A DNA stretch of 64,000 nucleotides from Martelella endophytica (GTDB taxonomy: Bacteria; Pseudomonadota; Alphaproteobacteria; Rhizobiales; Rhizobiaceae). The notes under the pieces were generated by a model that had not been told where the DNA came from, made no database searches, and was given only the letters and a program-made list of their open reading frames with translations. Positions 17,425-27,366 of the stretch are shown piece after piece (within the stretch, counting starts at the first letter, position 1; each line of letters begins with the position of its first letter). Location of the stretch: positions 2,506,404-2,570,403 of the forward strand of contig NZ_CP010803.1 of the NCBI RefSeq assembly GCF_000960975.1, written 5' to 3'. A program made the position numbers and the translations under genes.

Positions 17425-17663
17425 CTCACATCCCCTGAATTGAGCTCACAAAAAGAGCAGGTCAATTCTGGTAAATCGACAAGAAAGCGTTCTCTGCTGC
17501 AGCCTTCCCCTTCCGCGCCAAGGGCGAAGTGGCAAAAATATCACCTTTATGCCGCCTTGACGCGTGTCAATTAGACGACGCAACCCACCGACGTGTTTGG
17601 TTGTCAGGTGGAGACTGGAGCTTTCGGGCGGTCGACGACCCATGACTAGCCGTAATTTAGATG

Positions 17664-17699
17664 TCATAAAAATAATTTGTATAAAATCTATTTTTATGA
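17664..17699. promoter_or_regulatory. Probable MarR operator upstream of marR-FUSC
   Basis: TCATAAAAATA-N14-TATTTTTATGA is a perfect 11-bp inverted repeat ending 12 bp before the marR start codon, next to its ribosome binding site. MarR repressors commonly bind AT-rich palindromes here to regulate themselves and the downstream efflux gene. The rest of the 287-bp gap (17425-17663) holds no ORF I can support. Confidence 0.6.
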
Positions 17700-17711
17700 A
17701 ATGAGAGCGAC

Positions 17712-18152
17712 ATGACAGATCCTGCTATTTCTTCTCGCTTTCAATTCGGCGCTCAGTTTGTACAGCTCGCACGGCACTGGCGACAGGCCATCAACGATGA
17801 GCTCGCTGCAATCGGCTTCTCCGATGCAACCTGGACTCCGCTCTTCTATCTCTGGCGTTTCGGCGACGATGTCAGCCAGAAGGAACTGGCAGGCCGGGCG
17901 GGGCTCGATACGTCGAGCATCGTCCGGCTGCTGGACCTGCTTGAAGCCGACGGTCAGATCGTGCGTGTGGCCGATACGCGTGACCGCCGTGCCAAACGCA
18001 TCCGCCTGACGGACAAGGGACGGACCTCGGTGGAGACGATACGGCGTGTTCTGCACGCTGCGGAAGGGGAGCTTCTGAGCGACCTTTCGGAGGATGAGAT
18101 CAGAGCCGTGCTCGCGGCCTTTGCGAAGATCGATGCGAAACTGAAGAAATGA
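17712..18152 (+). CDS. MarR family transcriptional regulator
   Basis: A 146-aa protein with the MarR winged helix: YLWRFGDDVSQKELAGRAG, recognition helix SSIVRLLDLLEADG and the basic wing DTRDRRAKRIRLTDKG (about residues 50-105). Helices at both ends form the dimer interface. It overlaps the FUSC gene by 4 bp (ATGA), so the two are co-translated. The AT-rich inverted repeat just upstream is its likely operator. The inducing ligand is unknown; MarR-FUSC pairs usually respond to aromatic acids or other small phenolics. Confidence 0.9.
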   Translation: MTDPAISSRFQFGAQFVQLARHWRQAINDELAAIGFSDATWTPLFYLWRFGDDVSQKELAGRAGLDTSSIVRLLDLLEADGQIVRVADTRDRRAKRIRLTDKGRTSVETIRRVLHAAEGELLSDLSEDEIRAVLAAFAKIDAKLKK

Positions 18153-20110
18153 CGACAAAAACATTGAAACCGAGTGCCCGGTTCGCAAGCTGGGGCGAGC
18201 GTATCGGGCTGGACCGCGCGCGCTCCATCTTTGCGCTTCGCACTGCCATTGGTGCCTGTCTGGCGGTCCTCATTGCCTGGCTCATGGGCCTTGATCACCC
18301 GCAATGGGCCGGCATGACGGTCTGGGCTGCATCGCAGCCGACACGCGGCCAGCTGCTGGAAAAGGGGTTTTTCCGCATCGCGGGCACCATCGCCGGCGCT
18401 GTGGCCGGCATGGTGCTGATGATGACTTCAGGGGGCAACCCCTATGTGATTGCCGCCGGCCTTGCCGTTTGGGTTGGCCTTTGTGCCGCGATCGGAAACC
18501 TGCAGCGTGGCTATGTCTCCTACGGAACGATCGTCGCCGGCTATTCCGCCGCTATGGTGGTTCTGCTGGACAGTTCGCATCCCGATCATGTCGTCGGGCT
18601 TGGTCTCGACCGTATGGCGACGATCCTGACGGGCGTTATCGTGTCGATCGTCGTCAGCTGGCTTCTCGCATCGGCTGGCGACGAGAGCGAGGTGACCCAG
18701 GGCGTTCGGCTTCTGACGGGGCGAGTTCTTCAGGAGGTGGCCAACACGCTGCGCGGCGAGCGCTCCGCAAGCGGGCACTCCAGGGCGCGGCTTCTTTCTG
18801 AAATCGCCGAGCTTGATGACAAGCTTGATCCCCACGGCGCGGGCTCGCTCAAATCCAGACGCTTCGTCAAGTCGGCACGAGGGGTTCTCCTGGCCGAACT
18901 GGCGGCGATCCTGTGGCTCACCGACGGGCCGGTCCGCTCCTGGCCGCCGGAGGTTGCGGATGCGCTGGAAAAGGCTGCGCAGGCGGCGAATGCAAACGCG
19001 CCGCATCGGGAAATGCTGATGCATCTCGATCATGCCGTCGACGTCTGCTCGGCGTCAGCCGACCCCGGTATGCCGGCGCCGCTCGAGCATATTCTGGGCG
19101 ACCTTCGGGCTGCATTGCGGCGCTATCTGCCGGGCCAGGACGAGGGCAGGGGCTTTGCCCGAACGGGCGTTCCGGTGATGCTTCATCATGATTTTGTCGG
19201 CGCGCGCCAGGCCGGAATCCGGGCCTTCACGGCGCTGCTTGCCATCGGAATTCTGTGGGCGGTTACCGGCATTTCCAGCGGCCCCTACATGCTGCTTGGT
19301 CTTTCGATCATGGTGTCGATGTTCTCGACTTTCGAGAACCCCGCAAGCTTCATGCCCTTCGTATTCGTCGGGCAGGCATCCGGCGCGGCGGTGGCGGTCA
19401 TTTGCCGCTGGGTTTTCTGGCCGCATGCGACGAGCGAATTGCAACTGATCCTGATGCTGTTTCCGTTCATCCTTGTCGGTGCTTTCCTCATGGGGCACAG
19501 GCGCACAGTCAAGTTCGCCTTTGACTACAACATGGTCCTTCTGCTGCTGTCGTCACCCGCATTGCCTTTGACCGGTACGCTCGAAATGTCGGTTGTCGGG
19601 GCAATCTCTGTGGCGGCGGCGCCGGTTCTTGCGCTCCTCATGTACCGCCTGATCTATCCGACAGACGCGGCACGGCGAGCCGAGATGCTTGAAAGGGCCA
19701 TTGTCGGAATGCTGCGGGAAATGGCGGCAAGTCCTGGCGCCGGTCAGAACGTCGAGGTCATCCGCGCGCGCCTCTACTATCGCATACTGAGGCTTGTTCG
19801 CTGGCATGAAAAGCGTGGCAATAGCATCGAACAGATCGCCCGTGTCGGGATTGCGGTCATAAACCTTGCCGACGTCATCCATGATCTGCAGGTCATGCGC
19901 GCCGGAGATCTTCCTTCGCGTCAGAGGCGGGCGGCAGAGGCCGTACTTCGTTCAGTCGCAACGATCGACGCACAGCCGCGCCGCGCCGCCGCTATTTTCG
20001 GTCTGGCGTCCTCCCGGCTCAGCGAAACCGCTGGCCGCAATGGCGGTAGACTGCTGTCGGTTGGCCAGGAAATCGCAGCCAACGCGGCCTTCTTTGCCCG
20101 CGCTGTCTGA
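18149..20110 (+). CDS. FUSC family inner-membrane efflux protein
   Basis: A 653-aa protein with two clusters of transmembrane helices (about residues 25-180 and 355-500), each followed by a soluble region. This is the FUSC/AaeB architecture. Motifs include LDHPQWAGMTVWAASQPTRG and the second-half equivalents. AaeB-like proteins export aromatic carboxylic acids with a membrane fusion partner; none is encoded next to this gene, so it may use one elsewhere. It is coupled to the MarR gene upstream and ends at a strong terminator. Confidence 0.85.
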   Translation: MTTKTLKPSARFASWGERIGLDRARSIFALRTAIGACLAVLIAWLMGLDHPQWAGMTVWAASQPTRGQLLEKGFFRIAGTIAGAVAGMVLMMTSGGNPYVIAAGLAVWVGLCAAIGNLQRGYVSYGTIVAGYSAAMVVLLDSSHPDHVVGLGLDRMATILTGVIVSIVVSWLLASAGDESEVTQGVRLLTGRVLQEVANTLRGERSASGHSRARLLSEIAELDDKLDPHGAGSLKSRRFVKSARGVLLAELAAILWLTDGPVRSWPPEVADALEKAAQAANANAPHREMLMHLDHAVDVCSASADPGMPAPLEHILGDLRAALRRYLPGQDEGRGFARTGVPVMLHHDFVGARQAGIRAFTALLAIGILWAVTGISSGPYMLLGLSIMVSMFSTFENPASFMPFVFVGQASGAAVAVICRWVFWPHATSELQLILMLFPFILVGAFLMGHRRTVKFAFDYNMVLLLLSSPALPLTGTLEMSVVGAISVAAAPVLALLMYRLIYPTDAARRAEMLERAIVGMLREMAASPGAGQNVEVIRARLYYRILRLVRWHEKRGNSIEQIARVGIAVINLADVIHDLQVMRAGDLPSRQRRAAEAVLRSVATIDAQPRRAAAIFGLASSRLSETAGRNGGRLLSVGQEIAANAAFFARAV

Positions 20111-20129
20111 TCGTTGCAAAGCGAAGCAA

Positions 20130-20157
20130 AAAGGGGCGGTCCGAAGACCGCCCCTTT
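20130..20157 (+). terminator. Terminator after FUSC gene
   Basis: AAAGGGGCGGT-CCGAAG-ACCGCCCCTTT, a perfect 11-bp stem 20 bp after the FUSC stop. Confidence 0.8.
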
Positions 20158-20190
20158 CGTAATTCCGGATGGACCGTGGGGTCACTCCGC

Positions 20191-20223
20191 AATCAGGCTT
20201 TCGCCTGATTACATCATGCCGCC
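20191..20223 (-). repeat. Duplicate of the groL 3' end and its hairpin
   Basis: These 33 bases are identical to 20310-20342, which hold the last codons of groL (Gly-Gly-Met-Met-stop) and the AATCAGGC-TTTC-GCCTGATT hairpin. The copy lies 119 bp further downstream of groL and is non-coding. It is best explained by a short tandem duplication or a repeat-mediated insertion. Confidence 0.85.
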
Positions 20224-20276
20224 GGTTCGGCGCGCTTGCGACGCCGAACCGGAAGGAATGGCGCGCTTGCCGCGCC
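20222..20276. other. Two related stem-loops between the duplicated groL tails
   Basis: CCGGTTCGGCG-N9-CGCCGAACCGG (20222-20252, 11-bp stem) and GGCGCG-CTTGC-CGCGCC (20260-20276). Read on the groL strand both begin GGTTYGGCG and share CAAGCGCGCC, so they look like diverged copies of one hairpin unit. They could stabilise or process the groESL mRNA 3' end. Confidence 0.6.
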
Positions 20277-20309
20277 AAACCATTGGACATGATGGGCGTG
20301 CTATTCTGT

Positions 20310-20327
20310 AATCAGGCTTTCGCCTGA

Positions 20328-20329
<2 letters not shown>
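20310..20329 (-). terminator. Hairpin overlapping the groL stop codon
   Basis: AATCAGGC-TTTC-GCCTGATT, an 8-bp stem whose first bases on the minus strand are the groL TAA stop. There is no U-tract, so it may be a 3'-end stabiliser rather than a true terminator. Confidence 0.5.
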
Positions 20330-21995
<1,666 letters not shown>

Positions 21996-22044
21996 TCAAA
22001 CGTGGATGGGCATCAGCCCGGCTAAATGCTTCAGGAAGCGTCGA

Positions 22045-22341
22045 TTAGGCGACGATACCCATGATGTCGGCTTCCTTCATGATCAGAAGGTCTTCGCCGT
22101 CGAGCTTGACTTCAGTGCCCGACCACTTGCCGAACAGGACGCGGTCGCCGACCTTGACGTCGAGCGCGACAACCTTGCCGCTTTCGTCACGGGCGCCGGA
22201 ACCGACGGCGACGATTTCGCCTTCCTGCGGCTTTTCCTTGGCGGTGTCGGGGATGATGATACCACCCTTGGTCTTGGCTTCAGACTCGACGCGACGAACG
22301 ACGACGCGGTCGTGCAGGGGGCGGAAAGAAATGCTTGCCAT
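22045..22341 (-). CDS. groS: Co-chaperonin GroES
   Basis: A 98-aa protein, [20 protein letters not shown] onward, with the mobile loop region ([20 protein letters not shown]) and the roof/core sequence [20 protein letters not shown]. It caps the GroEL ring. It is first in the groESL operon; the start at 22341 has GAGGGAATAGACA upstream. A CIRCE element and a vegetative promoter lie 62-125 bp upstream. Confidence 0.98.
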   Translation of the reverse strand: MASISFRPLHDRVVVRRVESEAKTKGGIIIPDTAKEKPQEGEIVAVGSGARDESGKVVALDVKVGDRVLFGKWSGTEVKLDGEDLLIMKEADIMGIVA

Positions 22342-22402
22342 TGTCTATTCCCTCGATCAAATGACATGTCGCGGGCACCTGAGGCGCCAACGCGGATGAG
22401 TG

Positions 22403-22429
22403 TTAGCACTCTCCGTTGGCGAGTGCTAA
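22403..22429 (-). promoter_or_regulatory. CIRCE element (HrcA operator)
   Basis: TTAGCACTC-N9-GAGTGCTAA, a perfect match to the CIRCE consensus bound by the HrcA repressor. It lies downstream of the -10 box of the promoter at 22438-22466 and in the 5' leader of groES, so groESL should be derepressed on heat shock. Confidence 0.95.
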
Positions 22430-22437
22430 TGGCGGAG

Positions 22438-22466
22438 ATTTAGGTGGGGGGCATGGCGCTGTCAAG
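22438..22466 (-). promoter_or_regulatory. groESL promoter
   Basis: On the minus strand CTTGAC (22466-22461), a 17-bp spacer, then CTAAAT (22443-22438). This matches the alphaproteobacterial housekeeping promoter consensus (CTTGAC-N17-CTATAT), placing the transcription start at the CIRCE element. Confidence 0.75.
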
Positions 22467-22648
22467 GCGCAGCAGAGGCTATTTTATCTCAAAATTTTGC
22501 GGCCAAGGTTGGGCAAAGGTCGCTCTCCTGTCTGCTGTCGGCTTCCGCCAAGAGCGCTCTTATAGCGATAACAATGGCTCGCGTCGAATCCGGCCCGTCA
22601 TGCAGCCTTCACAATGATCGCGTTTTCTCCGGAACGCGGAGGTCCTAC

Positions 22649-22729
22649 GTGAAAGCACACAGCAACATAAGCGCGGTCAGTTTTGTGGCTTCAGCGAATT
22701 TTCCCGGAGTGAGGGAGTACATCCCTTGA
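22649..22729 (+). CDS. Possible 26-aa leader peptide coupled to chrA
   Basis: GTG at 22649 follows an ideal GGAGG with 6-bp spacing and opens a 26-codon frame: VKAHSNISAVSFVASANFPG, then VREYIP, stop TGA at 22727-22729. The stop overlaps the chrA start (TTG at 22726), and the chrA ribosome binding site (GAGGGAG) lies inside this frame. A CGCGTT-N8-AACGCG hairpin (22619-22638) abuts the leader ribosome binding site. This arrangement suggests translational coupling or leader-peptide control of chrA. It resembles no family I can name. The other 300 bases of the groES-chrA gap contain only the groESL control region. Confidence 0.45.
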   Translation: MKAHSNISAVSFVASANFPGVREYIP

Positions 22730-24033
22730 GCGATCCTCGACCCAGCTTTTCCGAATTGTTGTCGACCTTCTTGAGGATCGGCCTGCTCTCCTTCGGCGGT
22801 CCGGCGGGACAGATCGCACTGATGCACCGGATCGTCGTCGAGGAAAAGCGGTGGATCAGGGAAGAGCGGTATCTGCATGCGCTGAACTACTGCATGCTGC
22901 TGCCGGGACCGGAAGCGCAGCAGCTTGCCACCTATATCGGCTGGCTGCTCCATGGCGTGCGCGGCGGGATTGCGGCAGGGCTCCTGTTCGTCGCACCGGG
23001 GCTTGCCCTCATCATCGGGCTCGCGGCGGCCTATGCCACCTTTGCCGATGCAAGCTGGCTTGAGGCGATCTTCACCGGGTTGAAGGCGGCCGTTCTGGCG
23101 ATCGTGCTGCAGGCGCTGGTGCGGATGGGCGCAAAGTCGCTGAAAGGACCGCTGTCGCTTGCGTTTGCGGCGACAGCCTTTGTTGCCCTGTTCATCTTCG
23201 GTCTAGCCTTTCCGCTGGTCATCCTGCTCGCCGGCATTGCGGGTTCGCTTCTCCTGCGCGCTGCACCGGCAGCGGAGACCGAGCCGGAGCGCCATCACCG
23301 CCGCAAGGGGCTGAGAGCTGTCGTCGCCGTTTTCGTCTGGGGCGCAATCTGGCTCGCGCCGCTCGGCCTGATGCGGGCCATCGGCGGCGAGAATACCTTC
23401 ACCGACGTGTTTTCGTTTTTCGTCCGCGTGGCGCTGTTTTCCTTCGGCGGTGCCTATGCCGTGTTGTCCTATGTTGCTCAGCAGGCGGTGACGACATGGC
23501 ACTGGGTGACGCCGGCCCAGATGCTCGATGGGCTAGCGCTGGCGGAAACGACGCCGGGACCGCTTGTTCTGACCCTTTCCTTCGTCGGCTTTCTTGCGGG
23601 GCACGGCGCGCCTGCGGCGGGCGGGCCGCTGCTCTCCGGCATCATTGCCGCGCTCCTGACGGCGTGGGCGATCTTCGTGCCAAGCTTCGTCTTCATCTTC
23701 GCCGGCGCTCCGTTCATCGAGGATCTGCGCCGCAATCCCCGGCTTGCCGGCGCGCTCGCCGGCATCGGGGCCGCGACCGTCGGCGTCATTGCCAACCTTT
23801 CGGTCTGGTTCGCACTGCACGTCCTCTTCGGATCGGTCGGGCGCCAGGATTTCTTCGCCCTGCGACCCTTCCTCGATGCCGGCCTGCCATGGCCGGAGTG
23901 GCCGAGCCTAGATCTGCCGTCTCTGGTCCTCGCTGTGGCTGCCGGGATCGCCATCTTCAGATTTCGCGTCGGCGTGGTCGCACTTCTCGTTGCCGCCGGC
24001 CTTGCGGGGCTTGCCATCGGGCGATGGTTATGA
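22726..24033 (+). CDS. chrA: Chromate transporter ChrA
   Basis: A 435-aa two-domain CHR protein. Each half contains the family pattern: RIGLLSFGGPAGQIALMHRI and LNYCMLLPGPEAQQLATYIG in the first, RVALFSFGGAYAVLSYVAQQ and LDGLALAETTPGPLVLTLSF in the second. These are bidomain chromate efflux permeases (about 400 aa). The start is TTG 22726 with GAGGGAG 8 bp upstream; no ATG is available near the conserved N terminus. A short upstream ORF overlaps this start. No chrB-type regulator is adjacent. Confidence 0.9.
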   Translation: MSDPRPSFSELLSTFLRIGLLSFGGPAGQIALMHRIVVEEKRWIREERYLHALNYCMLLPGPEAQQLATYIGWLLHGVRGGIAAGLLFVAPGLALIIGLAAAYATFADASWLEAIFTGLKAAVLAIVLQALVRMGAKSLKGPLSLAFAATAFVALFIFGLAFPLVILLAGIAGSLLLRAAPAAETEPERHHRRKGLRAVVAVFVWGAIWLAPLGLMRAIGGENTFTDVFSFFVRVALFSFGGAYAVLSYVAQQAVTTWHWVTPAQMLDGLALAETTPGPLVLTLSFVGFLAGHGAPAAGGPLLSGIIAALLTAWAIFVPSFVFIFAGAPFIEDLRRNPRLAGALAGIGAATVGVIANLSVWFALHVLFGSVGRQDFFALRPFLDAGLPWPEWPSLDLPSLVLAVAAGIAIFRFRVGVVALLVAAGLAGLAIGRWL

Positions 24034-24079
24034 CCTTTAGGGCTCGCAGCCTCCCAAGCGCCCGAAACAAGGAAATACC

Positions 24080-24928
24080 ATGGTCGACCGCATTCCCGCC
24101 CTCAGCCGCCTCCATGAACACTACGATGTGATGCTCAGCGATGTCTGGGGCGTTCTCCATAACGGGGTCGCTGCCTATCCGACGCCGAAGGAGGCGCTGA
24201 AGACGGCGCGCGCGGCCGGGGTGAAGGTCATCCTGCTCACCAATTCGCCGCGGCTCGGCCCCGCTGTCGCCGAACAGCTTGCCGCGCTCGGGGTGACGGA
24301 TGAGAGCTACGACGCGATCGTCACCTCCGGAGACGTCACGCGCAAGCTCGTCATCGAAGGGCCGCGCAGCCTTTTTCACATCGGCCCACCGCGCGACACC
24401 TCGCTCACGGATGGTACCGAGGTCGCGCTGGTCGACGAGGCGACGGCCGAAGGCATTCTCTGTACCGGCCTTTTCGATGACGAGAGCGAGACCGCGGAAG
24501 ACTACCGCGACATGCTGGAGCGCTTTGTCGCGCGCGGCGTGCCACTGATCTGCGCCAATCCCGACCTCGTCGTCTCGCGCGGTGACCGGCTGGTGCCCTG
24601 CGCGGGCGCCCTAGCGGCTCTTTATGAAGAGCTCGGCGGTGAGACCCTGATTGCCGGCAAACCGCATACGCCGATCTATGAGGCAGCGCTGGCCAAGGCC
24701 CGTGGCCTTCTCGGCGATGTCGAGAAAACCCGCGTGCTCGCGATCGGCGACGGCATGCCGACGGATGTGCGCGGTGCCATGGATTATGGCCTTGATCTCC
24801 TTTATATCGCTGAAGGCATCCATGCGGCGGATTACACCGTCAACGGTATCGTTGACGAAGCGTCTCTGCTGCGGTTCTTGACGGAAAAGGGCGCGAGCCC
24901 GAAATACTGGATGCCAGAGCTGGCCTGA
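24080..24928 (+). CDS. TIGR01459-type HAD-superfamily hydrolase
   Basis: A 282-aa protein of the HAD subfamily IIA (NagD-like). Motif I is VMLSDVWGVLHNG (nucleophile Asp in DVWG), motif II LLTNSPR, and motif III/IV IAGKPHTPIYEAAL, then VLAIGDGMPTDVRGAMDYG. The DVWGV version defines the TIGR01459 group found mainly in Alphaproteobacteria. It is probably a phosphatase; the substrate is unknown. It sits 27 bp before ribF, so the two may be co-transcribed and a link to flavin nucleotide metabolism is possible. Confidence 0.85.
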   Translation: MVDRIPALSRLHEHYDVMLSDVWGVLHNGVAAYPTPKEALKTARAAGVKVILLTNSPRLGPAVAEQLAALGVTDESYDAIVTSGDVTRKLVIEGPRSLFHIGPPRDTSLTDGTEVALVDEATAEGILCTGLFDDESETAEDYRDMLERFVARGVPLICANPDLVVSRGDRLVPCAGALAALYEELGGETLIAGKPHTPIYEAALAKARGLLGDVEKTRVLAIGDGMPTDVRGAMDYGLDLLYIAEGIHAADYTVNGIVDEASLLRFLTEKGASPKYWMPELA

Positions 24929-24955
24929 CCGGCCGGCACCATCCGGAAGAGAAGC

Positions 24956-25936
24956 ATGACGGTATTCCATCGCAATGAATTTCGTGAACCGCTGCCCGCG
25001 GAACTGAAGGGCGGGGTCGTCGCCATCGGCAATTTCGACGGCGTCCATCGCGGCCACCAGGCGGTGCTGGGCCGCGCCCTGGCGCTTGCCGAGGAGCGCG
25101 GCGTGCCGGCGCTGGTGTTGACCTTCGAGCCGCATCCGCGCTCGGTGTTCAATCCGCAGGCGCCGGTCTTCCGTCTGACGCCGGCGCCGATGAAGGCGCG
25201 GCTGTTCGAGGCGATGGGCTATCACGCCGTCATCGAATATCCCTTCGACCGCACCTTCTCGCAGCGTTCCCCGGAAGAGTTCGTCACCACCGTGCTGATG
25301 GACTGGCTGGGCGTCAGCGAGGTCGTGACCGGTTTCGATTTCCACTTTGGCCGCAATCGCGAAGGCGGGCCGGCCTATCTGATGAATGCCGGCAAGCGCC
25401 ACGGCTTCGGCGTGACGCTGATGGATGCCTTCCGCGACGAGGGCGCCGAAGTGGTCTCCTCAAGCCGGATCCGCGATTTTCTGACGCGCGGCGAGGTGGT
25501 CGCGGCCTCCGGCCTGCTCGGTTATCGCTACACGGTGATGGGCGAGGTGATCCACGGCGAGAAGCTCGGCCGAACGCTCGGCTTCCCGACCGCCAACATG
25601 GCCTTCGATCCGGATGCCAAGCTCTGCCCTGGTATCTATGCCGTGCGCTATCGCCGCCCCTGCGGCACGCTGCATGACGGTGTGGCAAGCTTCGGCCGGC
25701 GCCCGACCGTGGTCGAGGACGGACGGCCGTTGCTCGAGACCTATATCTTTGATTTCAAGGGCGATCTCTATGGCGAGACCGGTGCGGTCTCGCTGTTCGG
25801 CAGGCTGCGGGACGAACTGAAGTTCGATGGCCTCGAAGCGCTCGTCGCCCAGATGCACCGCGATGCCGATCAGGCAAGGGCCCTGCTGTCCTCCGTCCGT
25901 CCGTTTTCGGAACTCGACGCGAAGATCGCCTTCTAG
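24956..25936 (+). CDS. ribF: Bifunctional riboflavin kinase/FAD synthetase
   Basis: A 326-aa protein. The N-terminal nucleotidyltransferase domain has GNFDGVHRGHQAVLGRAL and SSSRIRDFLTRGEV. The C-terminal riboflavin kinase domain has GEKLGRTLGFPTANMAF and the C-terminal LRDELKFDGLEALVAQMHRD. It converts riboflavin to FMN and then FAD. Standard length. It ends at a bidirectional terminator shared with the convergent sugar ABC operon. Confidence 0.95.
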   Translation: MTVFHRNEFREPLPAELKGGVVAIGNFDGVHRGHQAVLGRALALAEERGVPALVLTFEPHPRSVFNPQAPVFRLTPAPMKARLFEAMGYHAVIEYPFDRTFSQRSPEEFVTTVLMDWLGVSEVVTGFDFHFGRNREGGPAYLMNAGKRHGFGVTLMDAFRDEGAEVVSSSRIRDFLTRGEVVAASGLLGYRYTVMGEVIHGEKLGRTLGFPTANMAFDPDAKLCPGIYAVRYRRPCGTLHDGVASFGRRPTVVEDGRPLLETYIFDFKGDLYGETGAVSLFGRLRDELKFDGLEALVAQMHRDADQARALLSSVRPFSELDAKIAF

Positions 25937-25959
25937 GCCCCTATCGCAAGCACGCGAAA

Positions 25960-25992
25960 GCCGGGGCACTTGATGCGCCCCGGCCTGTTTGT
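25960..25992. terminator. Bidirectional terminator between ribF and the sulfatase/ABC operon
   Basis: GCCGGGGC-ACTTGATGC-GCCCCGGC followed by CTGTTTGTCCC, lying between two convergent stops. Confidence 0.7.
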
Positions 25993-26004
25993 CCCAAACT
26001 CCGC

Positions 26005-27321
26005 TCAGCGGTTGCGGCGCAGGATGCGCTGGGTCGTGTCGTTGGCGTTGCTGACGGCCTCTTCCGGCGACATGTCGGTCTGCCACATCGGCGAAAGCTC
26101 GGCGGCGATGTCGAGATAGATGCCGCGCTCGTTCTTGACCGGCGGGAGCCGGTGGGCTGCGTCTGCCGTGCCTGCGTAGCCGGCGCGGTAGGGAAGCGCC
26201 TGGAACTCTTCGCTGTCGATGACCGACTGGCGGACCGGCAGGTGGCCGGTGCGGGCCCACTGGTAGTCGTTCTCGTTCAGGAAGGCGAGGAAGGCGATGG
26301 CGGCCTCACGCTCTTCCGGCGTGCGGGTATCGTCCTTCGGAATGATCCAGGTGTGCGAGTTCGAGAACACCGCCGGCTTGTCGAAAAAGGTCGGCAGGTC
26401 GTAGACGGCGTAGTCGGTCAGCCCGGCGCCGTTTTCGGCCTGGGTGGCGTAGCTGTTGACGACCCAGGTGCCGTTGATGAACATGCCCGCATCGCCATTC
26501 AGGAAGGCCTGCTCGGCGCCATTGTAGTCGAGGCCGGGATCAAGCAGGTCGTTGTCGAACATCGCCTTGATGAATTCCGCGGCCTTGAGGCCCTCGGGCG
26601 AGTCCACGGTCGCGGTCTTGCCGTCCTCACTGATCAGGTCGCCGCCCTGCTGCCAGACGAGGCTCATGAACAGGCGCATGGACGAGACGTCGGTCGACTG
26701 GCTTTCCATCGCGAGATAATACTTGCCGGTCTTCTCCTTGAAGGTCTTGCCCATCGAGATCAGTTCGTCGAGCGAGGTCGGCAATTTGGCGGTACCGTCC
26801 TCGTTGACGAGGCCAGCTTCTTCCATCAGTCCGAGATTCACATGCATCAGAACGGCATGGATATCGAACGGCAGGGCATAGATCTCGCCGTCACTGGTGA
26901 CGTTCTTGCGGGCCTGCTCGACCCAGTCATCCGGATCGACGCCGGCGGCGACAAGCTCCTCGCCAATCGGGGTGACGAGGTCGCGATCGGTGTAGTTGAT
27001 CAGGTCGGATGCGTGCATGACGGCGACGTCCGGGATGTCGCCCGTCGAATAGGACGACGTCAGCTGGGTGTAGTAGGCACCCCAATCGACCGTCTGCGTG
27101 TTGACGTGGGCGCCGATCGTGTTTTCAGCATTGAACTGGTTGGTGAGCGCGGTGATGATCCCGCATTCGCCATAGGCGTCGGCAGGATCGGTGACATCGC
27201 CGAACTCGGCCTGGCAATCGCCGAAGAAGCGGACGAACTTGATGTCGGTTGCCGACGCGAACGATGTGCTGACCAGCAGCGCCGCCGCCGTCAGTGCCAT
27301 TCTCTTCCCTAGGTTAGTCAT
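26005..27321 (-). CDS. CUT1 sugar ABC transporter, substrate-binding protein
   Basis: A 438-aa lipoprotein-less binding protein with signal peptide MTNLGKRMALTAAALLVSTS, then FASATD. It belongs to extracellular solute-binding family 1 (DIPDVAVMHASDLINYTDRD, ALPFDIHAVLMHVNLGLMEE, FINGTWVVNSYATQAENG). The start at 27321 is preferred because GGAGGAGATGCCA precedes it; the ATG at 27336 lies before that site. It is the last gene of an operon led by a sulfatase. The ligand is probably a sulfated sugar or oligosaccharide, by context only. Confidence 0.87.
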   Translation of the reverse strand: MTNLGKRMALTAAALLVSTSFASATDIKFVRFFGDCQAEFGDVTDPADAYGECGIITALTNQFNAENTIGAHVNTQTVDWGAYYTQLTSSYSTGDIPDVAVMHASDLINYTDRDLVTPIGEELVAAGVDPDDWVEQARKNVTSDGEIYALPFDIHAVLMHVNLGLMEEAGLVNEDGTAKLPTSLDELISMGKTFKEKTGKYYLAMESQSTDVSSMRLFMSLVWQQGGDLISEDGKTATVDSPEGLKAAEFIKAMFDNDLLDPGLDYNGAEQAFLNGDAGMFINGTWVVNSYATQAENGAGLTDYAVYDLPTFFDKPAVFSNSHTWIIPKDDTRTPEEREAAIAFLAFLNENDYQWARTGHLPVRQSVIDSEEFQALPYRAGYAGTADAAHRLPPVKNERGIYLDIAAELSPMWQTDMSPEEAVSNANDTTQRILRRNR

Positions 27322-27366
27322 TGGCATCTCCTCCATTTGTGATGCATATGCGACCGGAAACGGCCG

